Of a stretch of 64,000 nt of DNA, positions 19,288 to 27,741 are shown one piece after another; the stretch's first letter is position 1; each line of letters starts with the position of its first letter. Origin of the DNA: Trichomonas vaginalis G3 (lineage: Eukaryota; Parabasalia; Trichomonadida; Trichomonadidae); the NCBI RefSeq assembly GCF_026262505.1, contig NC_067207.1, forward strand, positions 10,756,082 through 10,820,081. Reading direction: 5' to 3'. The position numbers and the translations under genes were made by a program. Below the pieces are notes generated by a model. The model saw only the letters and a list, made by a program, of their open reading frames with translations. It was not told the origin of the DNA and made no database searches.

Positions 19288-19570
19288 GCTTCCTCTCTTC
19301 ATCAAGATGCTTCCTCACTCCATCATGCATCCATCATGCAGCTTCCTCTCTTCTTCAAAGTACTTCCTCTCTTGATCAAGATGCTTCCTCTCTTCTTCAA
19401 AGTACTTCCTCTCTTGATCAAGATGCTTCCTCTCTTCTTCAAAGTACTTCCTCTCTTGATCAAGATGCTTCCTCACTCCATCATGCAGCTTCCTCTCTTG
19501 ATTAAGATGCTTCCTCTCTTGATCAAGGTGCTTCCTCTCTTCATCAAAGTGCTTCCTCTCTTCAACAAAG
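19288..19570. repeat. 21-bp minisatellite, short block
   Basis: About 13 copies of a 21-bp unit such as CTTCCTCTCTTGATCAAGAT(G), with variants ending CTTCAAAGTA or CATCATGCAG. It uses the same unit alphabet as the long block at 21787-23738. On the minus strand it reads as heptads like KHLDQER. It begins inside the duplicated palindromic unit and ends 6 bp before the inverted repeat that opens the 2.2-kb island. Confidence 0.9.
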
Positions 19571-19599
19571 GAAACAATAAGAATTACCGAAAAAGTGAC

Positions 19600-19876
19600 A
19601 AAACATCAAAAACAGGGAGGGGGTCTCAATTTTTATTACTTATATTATTTTACAATATTTATATAAATACTCTTTATAATATATTTTACTATAAAATTAT
19701 ACCTCAAATTCAAATATTTAAAATATTATTTACATAATTATCTCAAAATTATATTTTTATATATTATTTTTCATATGTATAAATCATATAATCTATATCT
19801 ATGCAAATCTCATCTAAATTTTTTTGAAACAAACCGCTACCATTTTATAATGGTCCATCTTAAATTCATCATAAAT
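19600..19876. other. AT-rich stretch inside the island
   Basis: No gene, hairpin or repeat of note apart from the GGGAGGGGGT tract at about 19613. Confidence 0.5.
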
Positions 19877-21131
19877 TCTGGTACATGTTAGTACCAGAGT
19901 CTTCAAATCTCAAACACTCTGGTACCAACATGTACCAGACGCGAGTTTCCAATGCCCTCGTACGATTTTCTATTAAGATCTTCTTGAATGAGAAGGTCTT
20001 CATAGAAACTCGTACGAGGGCTCTTTTTAAATACTCTGGTACCTGCTGGTATCGGAGTCGACTTTACAGCCCTTTCCCCAATTTTGAAGCTGGGGAAAGT
20101 TTTCAAGCAATGAAAGGGAAGCTCTCGCTATGAGGTGAAAATCTAGAATTTTTACCTCATAGCGAGTAATCCTTTGTTAATTGCTTGAAAACTTTCTTCA
20201 AATTATCAAAATTTCGAGGAAAGTTTCCTTGCTTCAAAGTAGAGATGGAGCCCTTTGAGCCACTGCATATAGGTCAGTGACTCAAAATACTCCATCTCTA
20301 CTAGAAATCGCCAAAATTTGGGTCGCAATCTTTGAAATGCGACGCAAGTTTTGGCAATTTCGCGAGGGACTTGCTCCATTTGGTGCATAGATTCACACTC
20401 TATGCACCAGATGGAACAATTCTTTCGCTGACAGCGGGAAACTTTGTCTGAATAGTTTAACATTCAGACAAAGTTTCCCGCTGTCAGAGAGGGAATGGAA
20501 GGGTAAGAGGTATATATTCATAATGTATACCTCTTACTCTTCCATTCCCTCAAGAAAGTTCAAAAACTTGGGTGCAATCAGAACTGATTGCACCCAAGTT
20601 TTTGAACTTTATATAAGGAATTGTTAGCTATGATGTACTGATCATGAATCAGTACATCATAGCCAACAATTCCTTCGCAAACAGTGGGAAACTTTGTCTG
20701 AATAGTTTAACATTCAGACAAAATTTCCCGCTGTCAGGGAGGGAATTAGAGGGTGGGAGATATATAGATAGACTATAAATCTCTCACCCTTTAATTCCCT
20801 CAAGAAAGTTCAAAAACTTGGGTGCAATCAGAACTGATTGCACCCAAGTTTTTGAACTTTATATAAGGAATTGTTAGCTATGATGTACTGATCATGAATC
20901 AGTACATCATAGCCAACAATTCCTTCGCAAACAGTGGGAAACTTTGTCTGAATAGTTTAACATTCAGACAAAATTTCCCGCTGTCAGGGAGGGAATTAGA
21001 GGGTGGGAGATATATAGATAGACTATAAATCTCTCACCCTTTAATTCCCTCAAGAAAGTTCAAAAACTTGGGTGCAATCAGAACTGATTGCACCCAAGTT
21101 TTTGAATTTTGTATAAGGAATTGTTGGCTAT
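19877..21131. repeat. Chain of about 17 consecutive hairpins
   Basis: Inverted repeats follow each other with little or no spacer. Examples: arms 20428-20453 and 20462-20487 (26 bp, perfect, starting CTGACAGCGGG); 20556-20581 and 20584-20609 (26 bp, perfect, two-base loop, starting AAGTTCAAAAACTTG); 20615-20642 and 20648-20675 (28 bp, one mismatch). Upstream units at 19877-19939, 19954-20021, 20096-20195 (a hairpin nested in a hairpin), 20238-20302, 20308-20368 and 20376-20416 are less perfect. Arm sequences differ between units while unit length stays near 55-65 bp. No known repeat family is recognised. Confidence 0.9.
20551..21120. repeat. 250-bp tandem repeat of four hairpins
   Basis: The segment starting CAAGAAAGTTCAAAAACTTG recurs at 20551, 20801 and 21051, a period of exactly 250 bp. 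Each full unit holds four hairpins. The first two copies look identical by eye. The third breaks off within its second hairpin, where the ORF begins. The pair of hairpins just before 20551 is a diverged half unit. Confidence 0.9.
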
Positions 21132-21678
21132 GATGTGGATAGCCGCTGCCAGACCAAATGAATTAACCGTTGTGAATAACGTTTCTGAATCTTTATTTAA
21201 AAAGATAAAATATCACGATTTTGGCTGCGTTAAAAATCAAAGAATTGATGTTTTTGTCAAAAATCTTTTAGAAGAAGTTGCACCCAATTACTTTTATCGT
21301 ATTAAAAACGATTTACTTCAAACAGGTTTTATTCCTTCAATTAGAATTCGCGAGCCTCGATTGACAGATTATAAAACAAAATTGAAAAGAGAAGTTCAAT
21401 CACGTTTATACCAAGTATTAAATTTTGTTCAGAATCAAGAAGCCAATTTGAATCCATTAAGATTTTTATTGGAAAATGCTGAAGAAAAACTTTCTCAAAT
21501 AAATGAGAAGATACAAAATTCAATTACATATTTAAGATCGTTTGAAATTCCAAATGAATTGTTAGATACGTATATGTTAGAAATTAATGAATTTTGTTAT
21601 AATTCTCCAGATTATATTTTAGAACATTTCGAAGAATTTTTAGAGGATTTCAAAGAAAAGAATAAGTTAATAGACTAA
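21130..21678 (+). CDS. Hypothetical protein behind the hairpin chain (182 aa)
   Basis: First ATG at 21130 (MMWIAAARPNELTVVNNVSE). The protein is mostly helical and charged, with a coiled-coil-prone centre (NAEEKLSQINEKIQNS) and an acidic C-terminus (EHFEEFLEDFKEKN). The bases around its start (AAGGAATTGTTGGCTATGATG) equal one arm of a hairpin unit, so the chain may have arisen from this 5' region or the frame may be truncated by it. The ARPNEL block recalls the conserved Arg region of tyrosine recombinases, but no other motif supports that. Function unknown. Confidence 0.5.
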   Translation: MMWIAAARPNELTVVNNVSESLFKKIKYHDFGCVKNQRIDVFVKNLLEEVAPNYFYRIKNDLLQTGFIPSIRIREPRLTDYKTKLKREVQSRLYQVLNFVQNQEANLNPLRFLLENAEEKLSQINEKIQNSITYLRSFEIPNELLDTYMLEINEFCYNSPDYILEHFEEFLEDFKEKNKLID

Positions 21679-21786
21679 AAAATTTATTATTTTTTTTTGT
21701 GAATTTTAAATTGTCACTTTTAAGTGTTACTCCCTATTGAAAGTATCACTTTTTGGGTGTCACTTTTTCGGAAATTCTTATATACT

Positions 21787-23738
21787 CTTCCTCTCTTGAT
21801 CAAGATGCTTCCTCACTTCATCAAAGTGCTTCCTCTCTTCAACAAAGTGCTTCCTCTCTTGATCAAGGTGCTTCCTCTCTTCTTCAAAGTACTTCCTCTC
21901 TTGATCAAGATGCTTCCTCTCTTCAACAAAGTGCTTCCTCTCTTGATCAAGGTGCTTCCTCTCTTCTTCAAAGTACTTCCTCTCTTGATCAAGATGCTTC
22001 CTCTCTTCTTCAAAGTACTTCCTCTCTTGATCAAGATGCTTCCTCTCTTCTTCAAAGTACTTCCTCTCTTGATCAAGATGCTTCCTCTCTTCTTCAAAGT
22101 ACTTCCTCTCTTGATCAAGATGCTTCCTCTCTTCTTCAAAGTACTTCCTCTCTTCTTCAAAGTACTTCCTCTCTTGATCAAGATGCTTCCTCTCTTCAAC
22201 AAAGTGCTTCCTCTCTTCTTCAAAGTACTTCCTCTCTTGATCAAGGTGCTTCCTCTCTTCTTCAAAGTACTTCCTCTCTTCTTCAAAGTACTTCCTCTCT
22301 TGATCAAGATGCTTCCTCTCTTCAACAAAGTGCTTCCTCTCTTGATCAAGGTGCTTCCTCTCTTGATCAAGATGCTTCCTCTCTTCAACAAAGTACTTCC
22401 TCTCTTGATCAAGATGCTTCCTCTCTTGATCAAGATGCTTCCTCTCTTCTTCAAAGTACTTCCTCTCTTGATCAAGATGCTTCCTCTCTTGATCAAGATG
22501 CTTCCTCTCTTCTTCAAAGTACTTCCTCTCTTGATCAAGATGCTTCCTCTCTTCTTCAAAGTACTTCCTCTCTTCTTCAAAGTACTTCCTCTCTTGATCA
22601 AGATGCTTCCTCTCTTCAACAAAGTGCTTCCTCTCTTCTTCAAAGTACTTCCTCTCTTGATCAAGATGCTTCCTCTCTTCAACAAAGTGCTTCCTCTCTT
22701 GATCAAGGTGCTTCCTCTCTTGATCAAGATGCTTCCTCTCTTCTTCAAAGTACTTCCTCTCTTGATCAAGGTGCTTCCTCTCTTCTTCAAAGTACTTCCT
22801 CTCTTCTTCAAAGTACTTCCTCTCTTGATCAAGATGCTTCCTCTCTTCAACAAAGTGCTTCCTCTCTTGATCAAGGTGCTTCCTCTCTTGATCAAGATGC
22901 TTCCTCTCTTCAACAAAGTACTTCCTCTCTTGATCAAGGTGCTTCCTCTCTTCTTCAAAGTACTTCCTCTCTTCTTCAAAGTACTTCCTCTCTTGATCAA
23001 GATGCTTCCTCTCTTCAACAAAGTGCTTCCTCTCTTGATCAAGGTGCTTCCTCTCTTGATCAAGATGCTTCCTCTCTTCTTCAAAGTACTTCCTCTCTTG
23101 ATCAAGATGCTTCCTCTCTTCAACAAAGTGCTTCCTCTCTTGATCAAGGTGCTTCCTCTCTTCTTCAAAGTACTTCCTCTCTTGATCAAGATGCTTCCTC
23201 TCTTGATCAAGATGCTTCCTCTCTTCAACAAAGTGCTTCCTCTCTTGATCAAGGTGCTTCCTCTCTTCTTCAAAGTACTTCCTCTCTTGATCAAGATGCT
23301 TCCTCTCTTCTTCAAAGTGCTTCCTCTCTTGATCAAGGTGCTTCCTCTCTTCATCAAGATGCTTCCTCTCTTCATCATGCAGCTTCCTCTCTTCAACGAA
23401 GTACTTCCTCTCTTGATCAAGGTGCTTCCTCTCTTCATCAAGATGCTTCCTCTCTTGATCAAGGTGCTTCCTCTCTTCAACAAAGTGCTTCTTCTCTTCA
23501 TCATGCAGCTTCCTCACTACATCATGCAGCTTCCTCTCTTCAACAAAGTGCTTCCTCTCTTGATCAAGGTGCTTCCTCTCTTCTTCAAAGTACTTCCTCT
23601 CTTGATCAAGATGCTTCCTCTCTTCAACAAAGTGCTTCCTCTCTTGATCAAGGTGCTTCCTCTCTTCTTCAAAGTACTTCCTCTCTTGATCAAGGTGCTT
23701 CCTCTCTTCATCAAGATGCTTCCTCACTCCATTATGCA
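21787..23738. repeat. 21-bp minisatellite, long block (about 93 units)
   Basis: A run of about 93 units of 21 bp, all CTTCCTCTCTT plus one of a few endings (GATCAAGATG, GATCAAGGTG, CTTCAAAGTA, CAACAAAGTG, CATCATGCAG). Because 21 is divisible by three and the units hold few stops, several frames are open on both strands. The minus-strand frame gives perfect heptads (KHLDQER, KYFEEER, KHFVEER) that would form a long charged coiled coil. No frame has a clear start plus flanking unique coding sequence, so I list it as a repeat, not a gene; the minus frame has an in-frame stop just upstream and ends at the island's inverted repeat. Confidence 0.9.
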
Positions 23739-23792
23739 GCTGCTTCTTTTCTTCATCAATTCCTCTTCACCCTGGAGCTCCTCAGCTTTATA

Positions 23793-24446
23793 TCATTTTA
23801 ATTGGATTTTTTGAAATCCACCTGCAGTAGGATAAAGGAGATGTAACTCACGACTAAGAACCTGGCCATATGCTCCATTCCAGGCCAAAACAGATTGCAT
23901 AGCCACAAACAGATTGAAATACCAATCCTGTTGCTGCATGGGGCGTCCATATTCCATTTGGAAGACTTGCATCATCACATTTGGATCTGTAAGGACTTTG
24001 TCGTTGACAAAATTGGGCCTTGCAGGAGGAACTCCATTTGCTACAATGTATCTGGAAGCAAGAGGTTTGTTCATATCCAATGGATAGATTCCTGTTGCTT
24101 TAAAAGCATTTTCGATGTTTGTAGCTGTGCAAGACACACTACATGCATCAAGGAAGCTGCGAACCATGATATAGCGCAGTTCTCTGGCGTTCCATACATA
24201 ATTGATCACCATATGCCCTTGCTGATCGTACCGGATAGTCGCCATATCAAACAATTTCTTGAATTGGGCCTTCAAGGGAGAAAAAATCCCAACATCAAGA
24301 GGTTGTAAGATATGAGATGTATGGCCTGGGAGAACAAGAAGCTCGATATTGAAGGCGCTCAAGAGGCGAACGGCCAAGAAAGAGAGCCTGGATGGATGAC
24401 CATCTACAATTAGGAGAAAATGTACCTGGGCATCAAACACATTCAT
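23793..24446 (-). pseudogene. Pogo/CENP-B-like DDE transposase, C-terminal fragment
   Basis: This 217-residue frame contains the second and third catalytic regions of the DDE_1 family: LLIVDGHPSR (about residues 11-20) and LPGHTSHILQPLDVGIFSPLK, followed by the usual helical end. The DNA-binding domain and first catalytic Asp are absent, so it is a remnant of a Tc1/pogo-type transposon. It abuts the minisatellite downstream and a hairpin at 24472 upstream. Confidence 0.85.
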
Positions 24447-24471
24447 TTGAGACCTTTTCTCCAGTTAGTAT

Positions 24472-24521
24472 CTAGTAATTAGGTACCAAGGGTCTACGCC
24501 CCTTAGTACTCAAATTACTAG
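24472..24521. repeat. Hairpin next to Maverick B edge
   Basis: Arms beginning CTAGTAATTAGGTACCAAGG and ending TACTCAAATTACTAG pair over about 21-23 bp with a few mismatches around a short TCTACG loop. It may be an element terminus or a host foldback. Confidence 0.75.
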
Positions 24522-24555
24522 AATCTGCAAAAAACCGTTTGACACATAAAATATT

Positions 24556-25061
24556 TTGACATTTACAAAAATAAAAAATATTTTTTAAAAAAATTAACTT
24601 TAAAAATTAACGTTAAAATTTTTGACACTTCACAAAATAAAAAATAAACTTAAAAATTAACGTTAAAATTTTTGACACTTCACAAAATAAAAAAAATAAT
24701 TTTTTTAAAATAAACTTAAAAATTAACGTTAAAATTTTTTATTTATTTTTTTTATCATAGATTTTAACACCCAGAGTAAAAAAATAAACTTAAAAATAAA
24801 TTAACTCAAAAATTTTTTAATTTCTGTATATACTAAATTTTTCATAAATGATAAAATTAATTTTAGGGTAGAAGGTTAGATCTAACCCGATATCTAACCT
24901 CTTTTCTACCCTCATAAATTTACACCAAAAATATATTTAGGGTAGAAGGTTAGATCTAACCCGATTTCTAACCTCTTTTCTACCCTCATAAATTTACACC
25001 AAAAATATATTTAGGGTAGAAGGTTAGATCTAACCCGATTTCTAACCTCTTTTCTAACCCT
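24556..25061. repeat. AT-rich tandem repeats and three hairpins
   Basis: First come three or four copies of a segment with AAAAATTAACGTTAAAATTT and TTTGACACTTCACAAAATAA. Then three tandem units of about 75 bp follow from 24864, each a hairpin GGGTAGAAGGTTAGATCTAA...TTTCTACCC plus TCATAAATTTACACC. No gene is seen. This resembles the subterminal region of Mavericks A and C and so may mark the original left end of this part of B. Confidence 0.75.
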
Positions 25062-25069
25062 GTGAATTT

Positions 25070-25210
25070 TCAACAGTAAATATGCTGGCATGATTCAGGA
25101 ATGTCATCGCTGCTGTCTTCAAACTCTTTTATAGATTCATACCATAAACGAGCTTCACGGGAGATGAGAAGTAATGAAACGATAATTAATAATTTATTAG
25201 TAAAATTCAT
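25070..25210 (-). CDS. 46-aa membrane/secreted microprotein
   Basis: The frame reads MNFTNKLLIIVSLLLISREA, a hydrophobic span or signal at about residues 6-17, then LWYESIKEFEDSSDDIPESC and QHIYC. It matches the layout of the 43-aa gene at 7539-7670 in Maverick A: hydrophobic start, acidic middle with a Pro, short aromatic end. It lies beside the subterminal repeats in both elements. Confidence 0.55.
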   Translation of the reverse strand: MNFTNKLLIIVSLLLISREARLWYESIKEFEDSSDDIPESCQHIYC

Positions 25211-25242
25211 TTTATATAAAAATAAAATTTATTATTTCATGA

Positions 25243-25275
25243 GGACTCTTTGAGTCCATCTGGCCGCTAAGCGGC
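25243..25275. terminator. Paired GC-rich mini-hairpins at a gene 3' end
   Basis: GGACTC-TTT-GAGTCC is followed by GCCGC-TAA-GCGGC; the second contains the stop codon of the minus-strand gene at 25267. A near-copy lies at 25562-25595. Similar pairs recur at 32803, 36303 and 39888, always next to gene 3' ends. Confidence 0.55.
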
Positions 25276-25506
25276 TTCATCTGATTTTTCGAATTCTTCT
25301 AACTTCTTCTTCAGTTCTGCTATATTATCTTCATATAATTTAATCTTTCTCAAAATACCATTTTTATCTAATGGCTGCTTAATTTTTCTAAATTGAACTC
25401 TACCATCTTTCATTTGATGAACATAAAAACCTTCTGGAACAGTTCCTGATTTAATGTATTCAACTAAAAACTTTTGTTTTGTTGCTTCAGTAATTTTAGT
25501 ACTCAT
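25267..25506 (-). CDS. DG-RK family protein (79 aa)
   Basis: The core GFYVHQMKDGRVQFRKIKQPL (residues about 22-41) matches the DG-RK core of 2460-3044 and 30548-30975. A coiled-coil tail follows (YEDNIAELKKKLEEFEKSDEAA). This is the short form of the family, lacking the Pro/Lys-rich tail. Function unknown. Confidence 0.65.
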   Translation of the reverse strand: MSTKITEATKQKFLVEYIKSGTVPEGFYVHQMKDGRVQFRKIKQPLDKNGILRKIKLYEDNIAELKKKLEEFEKSDEAA

Positions 25507-25587
25507 TTTATTAAAAGTAAAAAATAAAAAATATTTTTAAAATTAACTTTATTTTTTATGAGGACTCTCTGAGTCCATCTGAGCCGC

Positions 25588-25806
25588 TTAGCGGCTTCGT
25601 CGTCTTTTCCTTAATTCCTGCGGATCAACTAGGTCGGTTGAAGGTCTTTGACTTTCTTTATAGTGCTTATAGAGTGTATAAGCCGCCATATGATAAGGAT
25701 AATTAAATCATAAATACGCTTTACCTAAAGTTTTCAATCGATTATATAAATCATTATTGTTAGGCGTTTCAGGTGGTGCAGGGTATTCGAGAACATCTCT
25801 AACCAT
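25588..25806 (-). pseudogene. Small Maverick protein, broken
   Basis: The N-terminal part reads MVRDVLEYPAPPETPNNN and the C-terminal part ends in the basic PQELRKRRRSR. Position and basic end suggest a relative of 7153-7515. About one break. A mini-hairpin pair overlaps the 3' end. Confidence 0.5.
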
Positions 25807-25816
25807 TTAATTACTT

Positions 25817-26311
25817 TCAAACTCTTGGTTTCTTTTTAGTTTTTAACAGTTTCTTTGCTTTTGCGATTTTAGCTAAAATATATCTTCGACCGTAATGGAA
25901 CCAATTCGAACCTCCTGTTTTAGGGTCAAAAGGTCTTCCATAACCGCCAGGGTCATATGGTGCGACCGCAATTACTGGTGATGGCGCAGGTGCTGAATTA
26001 ATCGGCGGTGCCTCAATTGGTGGCTGTTTCTCCTTTTCTTTAAGTGAATTTAATTTAAACTCTTCACCATTCAGCTGACCTTTAAAATCTTTTAACTGCT
26101 TAGATATTTCATTATCTTCACCTAAAAGGTTCTGCGACTGGTCAGCGACCCAGTTACCTAATTTCTTTAACTTTTCAGATTTTAATTTTTTGGCAGCAGC
26201 TCCCACAAGCATTCCAGCATTATTTTTTAAAGCTTTTGATACAGCTCCACCAGTTAAACCGTCAATAGCTTTATAACCTCCATACAAAGCTGATAGTGTT
26301 GAAAATACCAT
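25817..26311 (-). CDS. Basic amphipathic virion-type protein (164 aa)
   Basis: The N-terminus is hydrophobic and Gly/Ala-rich (STLSALYGGYKAIDGLTGGA, then MLVGAAAKKL). The middle is helical and charged, with a Pro-rich linker (about 95-120), the motif YDPGGYGRPFDPKTGG at about 121-136 and a Lys-rich end (KLLKTKKKPRV). Composition fits a minor core or membrane-active virion protein. It abuts the next gene with no spacer. Confidence 0.6.
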   Translation of the reverse strand: MVFSTLSALYGGYKAIDGLTGGAVSKALKNNAGMLVGAAAKKLKSEKLKKLGNWVADQSQNLLGEDNEISKQLKDFKGQLNGEEFKLNSLKEKEKQPPIEAPPINSAPAPSPVIAVAPYDPGGYGRPFDPKTGGSNWFHYGRRYILAKIAKAKKLLKTKKKPRV

Positions 26312-26512
26312 TTAATGCTTATTAAAATCATTTCTCATAATGATTAACTCATAAAATTTTTCATCGGAGCTAAACGTTAATGAAACTCTGACTTTTTCAC
26401 CACTGAACCTCTTTATTAGTTCATTAATTCTATCAATTATATTAGCACACTCACTTACATCATCAATGATAGTAATATCATCACAAATTATTTTTACATT
26501 TAACGACGTCAT
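26312..26512 (-). CDS. Small acidic protein (66 aa)
   Basis: An open frame MTSLNVKIICDDITIIDDVS with alternating beta-like and helical pattern (FSGEKVRVSLTFSSDEKFYE). It ends directly at the start of the next gene, so the two are probably co-transcribed. No family recognised. Confidence 0.5.
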   Translation of the reverse strand: MTSLNVKIICDDITIIDDVSECANIIDRINELIKRFSGEKVRVSLTFSSDEKFYELIIMRNDFNKH

Positions 26513-26559
26513 TTATTACAAATTAATTTCTTCTATTCTTTAAATAATTAATAAAAGAC

Positions 26560-26817
26560 CTAATACGTGTGGGGTTGCTTCCTTCCTTTCTGTGTCGTGC
26601 TTGCTTGAATCGGTGTAGATTTTTTCAGACCTGTTGGAATAAGATCAGCCCCGGCAGTTGAATTAATCGGTGTTCTATATAAATTTCTATATAAATATGG
26701 TCCCGCTACAGCACCAGCAGCTAATAAAAGACCTACAGGAATTACAATTCTATTATAATTCCGCGGTTTAGGATCTTCATCAAAACTAGCCCATGCGCTT
26801 TCAGTCGTTGAACTCAT
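26560..26817 (-). CDS. Single-pass membrane protein (85 aa)
   Basis: A hydrophilic N-terminus, one clear membrane span at about residues 24-42 (RIVIPVGLLLAAGAVAGPYL), then a Thr/Ser/Lys-rich C-terminus. Possible virion membrane or anchoring protein; inference from topology only. Confidence 0.6.
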   Translation of the reverse strand: MSSTTESAWASFDEDPKPRNYNRIVIPVGLLLAAGAVAGPYLYRNLYRTPINSTAGADLIPTGLKKSTPIQASTTQKGRKQPHTY

Positions 26818-26834
26818 TTATATATAATTAAATT

Positions 26835-27725
26835 TTAATAAGCGATTAATATGAGTTCGATAATAATACTATCTTTTCTGTCATCAGGAAGGACAATATC
26901 TTTTAGGCTCGATGGTTCAACTAATTTTATATTAAATTTATTAACATAATTAGTTATTGAATAATGCTTCGGCGGAGAATATAAACAGTTTGATAAACAT
27001 AAAATTGAATCTTCTGCGAACTCACTTATACTCGATTTAATTATTACTGCTTCTCTGGACCAAACACCATTAAATGAAATTGATGTTAATAAATAATCAT
27101 CATTTTTAATGGAAATTGATTTTGGTAAGTACTCCAGGAGGTCATTTAATGTTATCTGTTCTGCTCCGAACTGAGCAAATCGATAAAAGCATTCATCATT
27201 ATTAATTCCTGTAATCTCTTGAAAATTTTTATTCGTGTATATATTTTCAATCTCATCACCGACAGCACCATCTTTTAAATCAAATATGAAACCAGCTTTT
27301 GAATTTGAATTAACACGAAATTCTATTGAATTAGTTTCAAAACTATAAAACATATCAACTTCATTAGGTTGAGGATATCCGGCACCTTTTAACTGTTCAA
27401 TAAGAACCGATTTAATCTTTTTATTAAATGCTGTCATATCATCTCCTGTGTCTAAATCTATATAAATCTGTAAATCATATTGATGATTATCTCTTATTAT
27501 TCCAAAGTTATATAATTCAATGGTTCGTCCTGCAGGAATGGTTTTTATCTGTCTTATTTCAATTGCTTTTTCGCCAGTGTTATAATCAACCCAGTGTTTA
27601 GGGTATTCATAAATGTATTCACCATTGATTATTTTAAACGGTTGTGAAAATATGTGCTCATAATAGATTTTAATACTTTTATCATTAAGACTGGGAACGG
27701 TATTAACAAAATTTCTGACTTGCAT
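26835..27725 (-). CDS. Minor capsid (penton-like) protein, diverged (296 aa)
   Basis: The YEYPKHWVDYNTGEKAIEIR segment corresponds to YRFDYPxRWL...KAIGFRR in Mavericks A and C, and the C-terminal LPDDRKDSIIIELILIAY corresponds to LPPDHKDCLYIEAQLL of the 31306 gene. Length and predicted beta content fit a jelly-roll protein. The frame reads whole. A fragment at 44712-44829 (YEYPRHWVEYVGGEKAIEIR) is closer to this one than to the A/C type. Confidence 0.65.
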   Translation of the reverse strand: MQVRNFVNTVPSLNDKSIKIYYEHIFSQPFKIINGEYIYEYPKHWVDYNTGEKAIEIRQIKTIPAGRTIELYNFGIIRDNHQYDLQIYIDLDTGDDMTAFNKKIKSVLIEQLKGAGYPQPNEVDMFYSFETNSIEFRVNSNSKAGFIFDLKDGAVGDEIENIYTNKNFQEITGINNDECFYRFAQFGAEQITLNDLLEYLPKSISIKNDDYLLTSISFNGVWSREAVIIKSSISEFAEDSILCLSNCLYSPPKHYSITNYVNKFNIKLVEPSSLKDIVLPDDRKDSIIIELILIAY

Positions 27726-27741
27726 TTTTAATTATAATAAA

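Larger units (their letters stand above)
17787..19288. repeat. Duplicated palindromic unit; first copy split by mariner
   Basis: A unit of about 85 bp starts GCATTTATATTA, runs through GGTACTAAGGCTTTTGGAAAA and ends TTATCGGTTCTTACGCTT. It is present twice. Copy one is split by the mariner (17787-17838 and 19144-19180 or so). Copy two, at 19206-19288, is uninterrupted and runs straight into the 21-bp minisatellite. Its centre is palindromic (ATTTACAAAATA and TATTTTGTAAAT), and the mariner sits at that centre. Confidence 0.8.
19577..21781. mobile_element. 2.2-kb island bounded by 23-bp inverted repeats
   Basis: The ends 19577-19599 (ATAAGAATTACCGAAAAAGT) and 21759-21781 are inverted repeats matching at 22 of 23 positions. 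The island separates two blocks of the same 21-bp minisatellite, so it looks like an insertion into it. Inside are a plain AT-rich stretch, the hairpin chain, and an ORF at 21130-21678. I could not find a clear target duplication, and no known transposase is seen, so it may be a non-autonomous or novel element; chance pairing of the ends is unlikely but not excluded. Confidence 0.55.

Noticed and set aside
19885-20463. Frames of 67-85 codons within the hairpin chain
   Set aside because: Inverted repeats create matching frames on both strands; no coding bias or start context was seen.
19877-21131. Hairpin chain as a CRISPR array
   Set aside because: There is no constant repeat with variable spacers, and the organism is eukaryotic; the units are self-complementary hairpins of differing sequence.
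19611-21740. hAT-type ends (CAGGG at 19611 and CCCTA at about 21736)
   Set aside because: The similarity is limited to five or six bases and no 8-bp target duplication was found; the 23-bp inverted repeat further out is a better boundary.
21724-23814. Three overlapping frames of 560-700 codons on both strands of the minisatellite as genes
   Set aside because: They arise because the 21-bp unit holds no stop codons; none has a convincing start with unique coding flank, so only the repeat is annotated.
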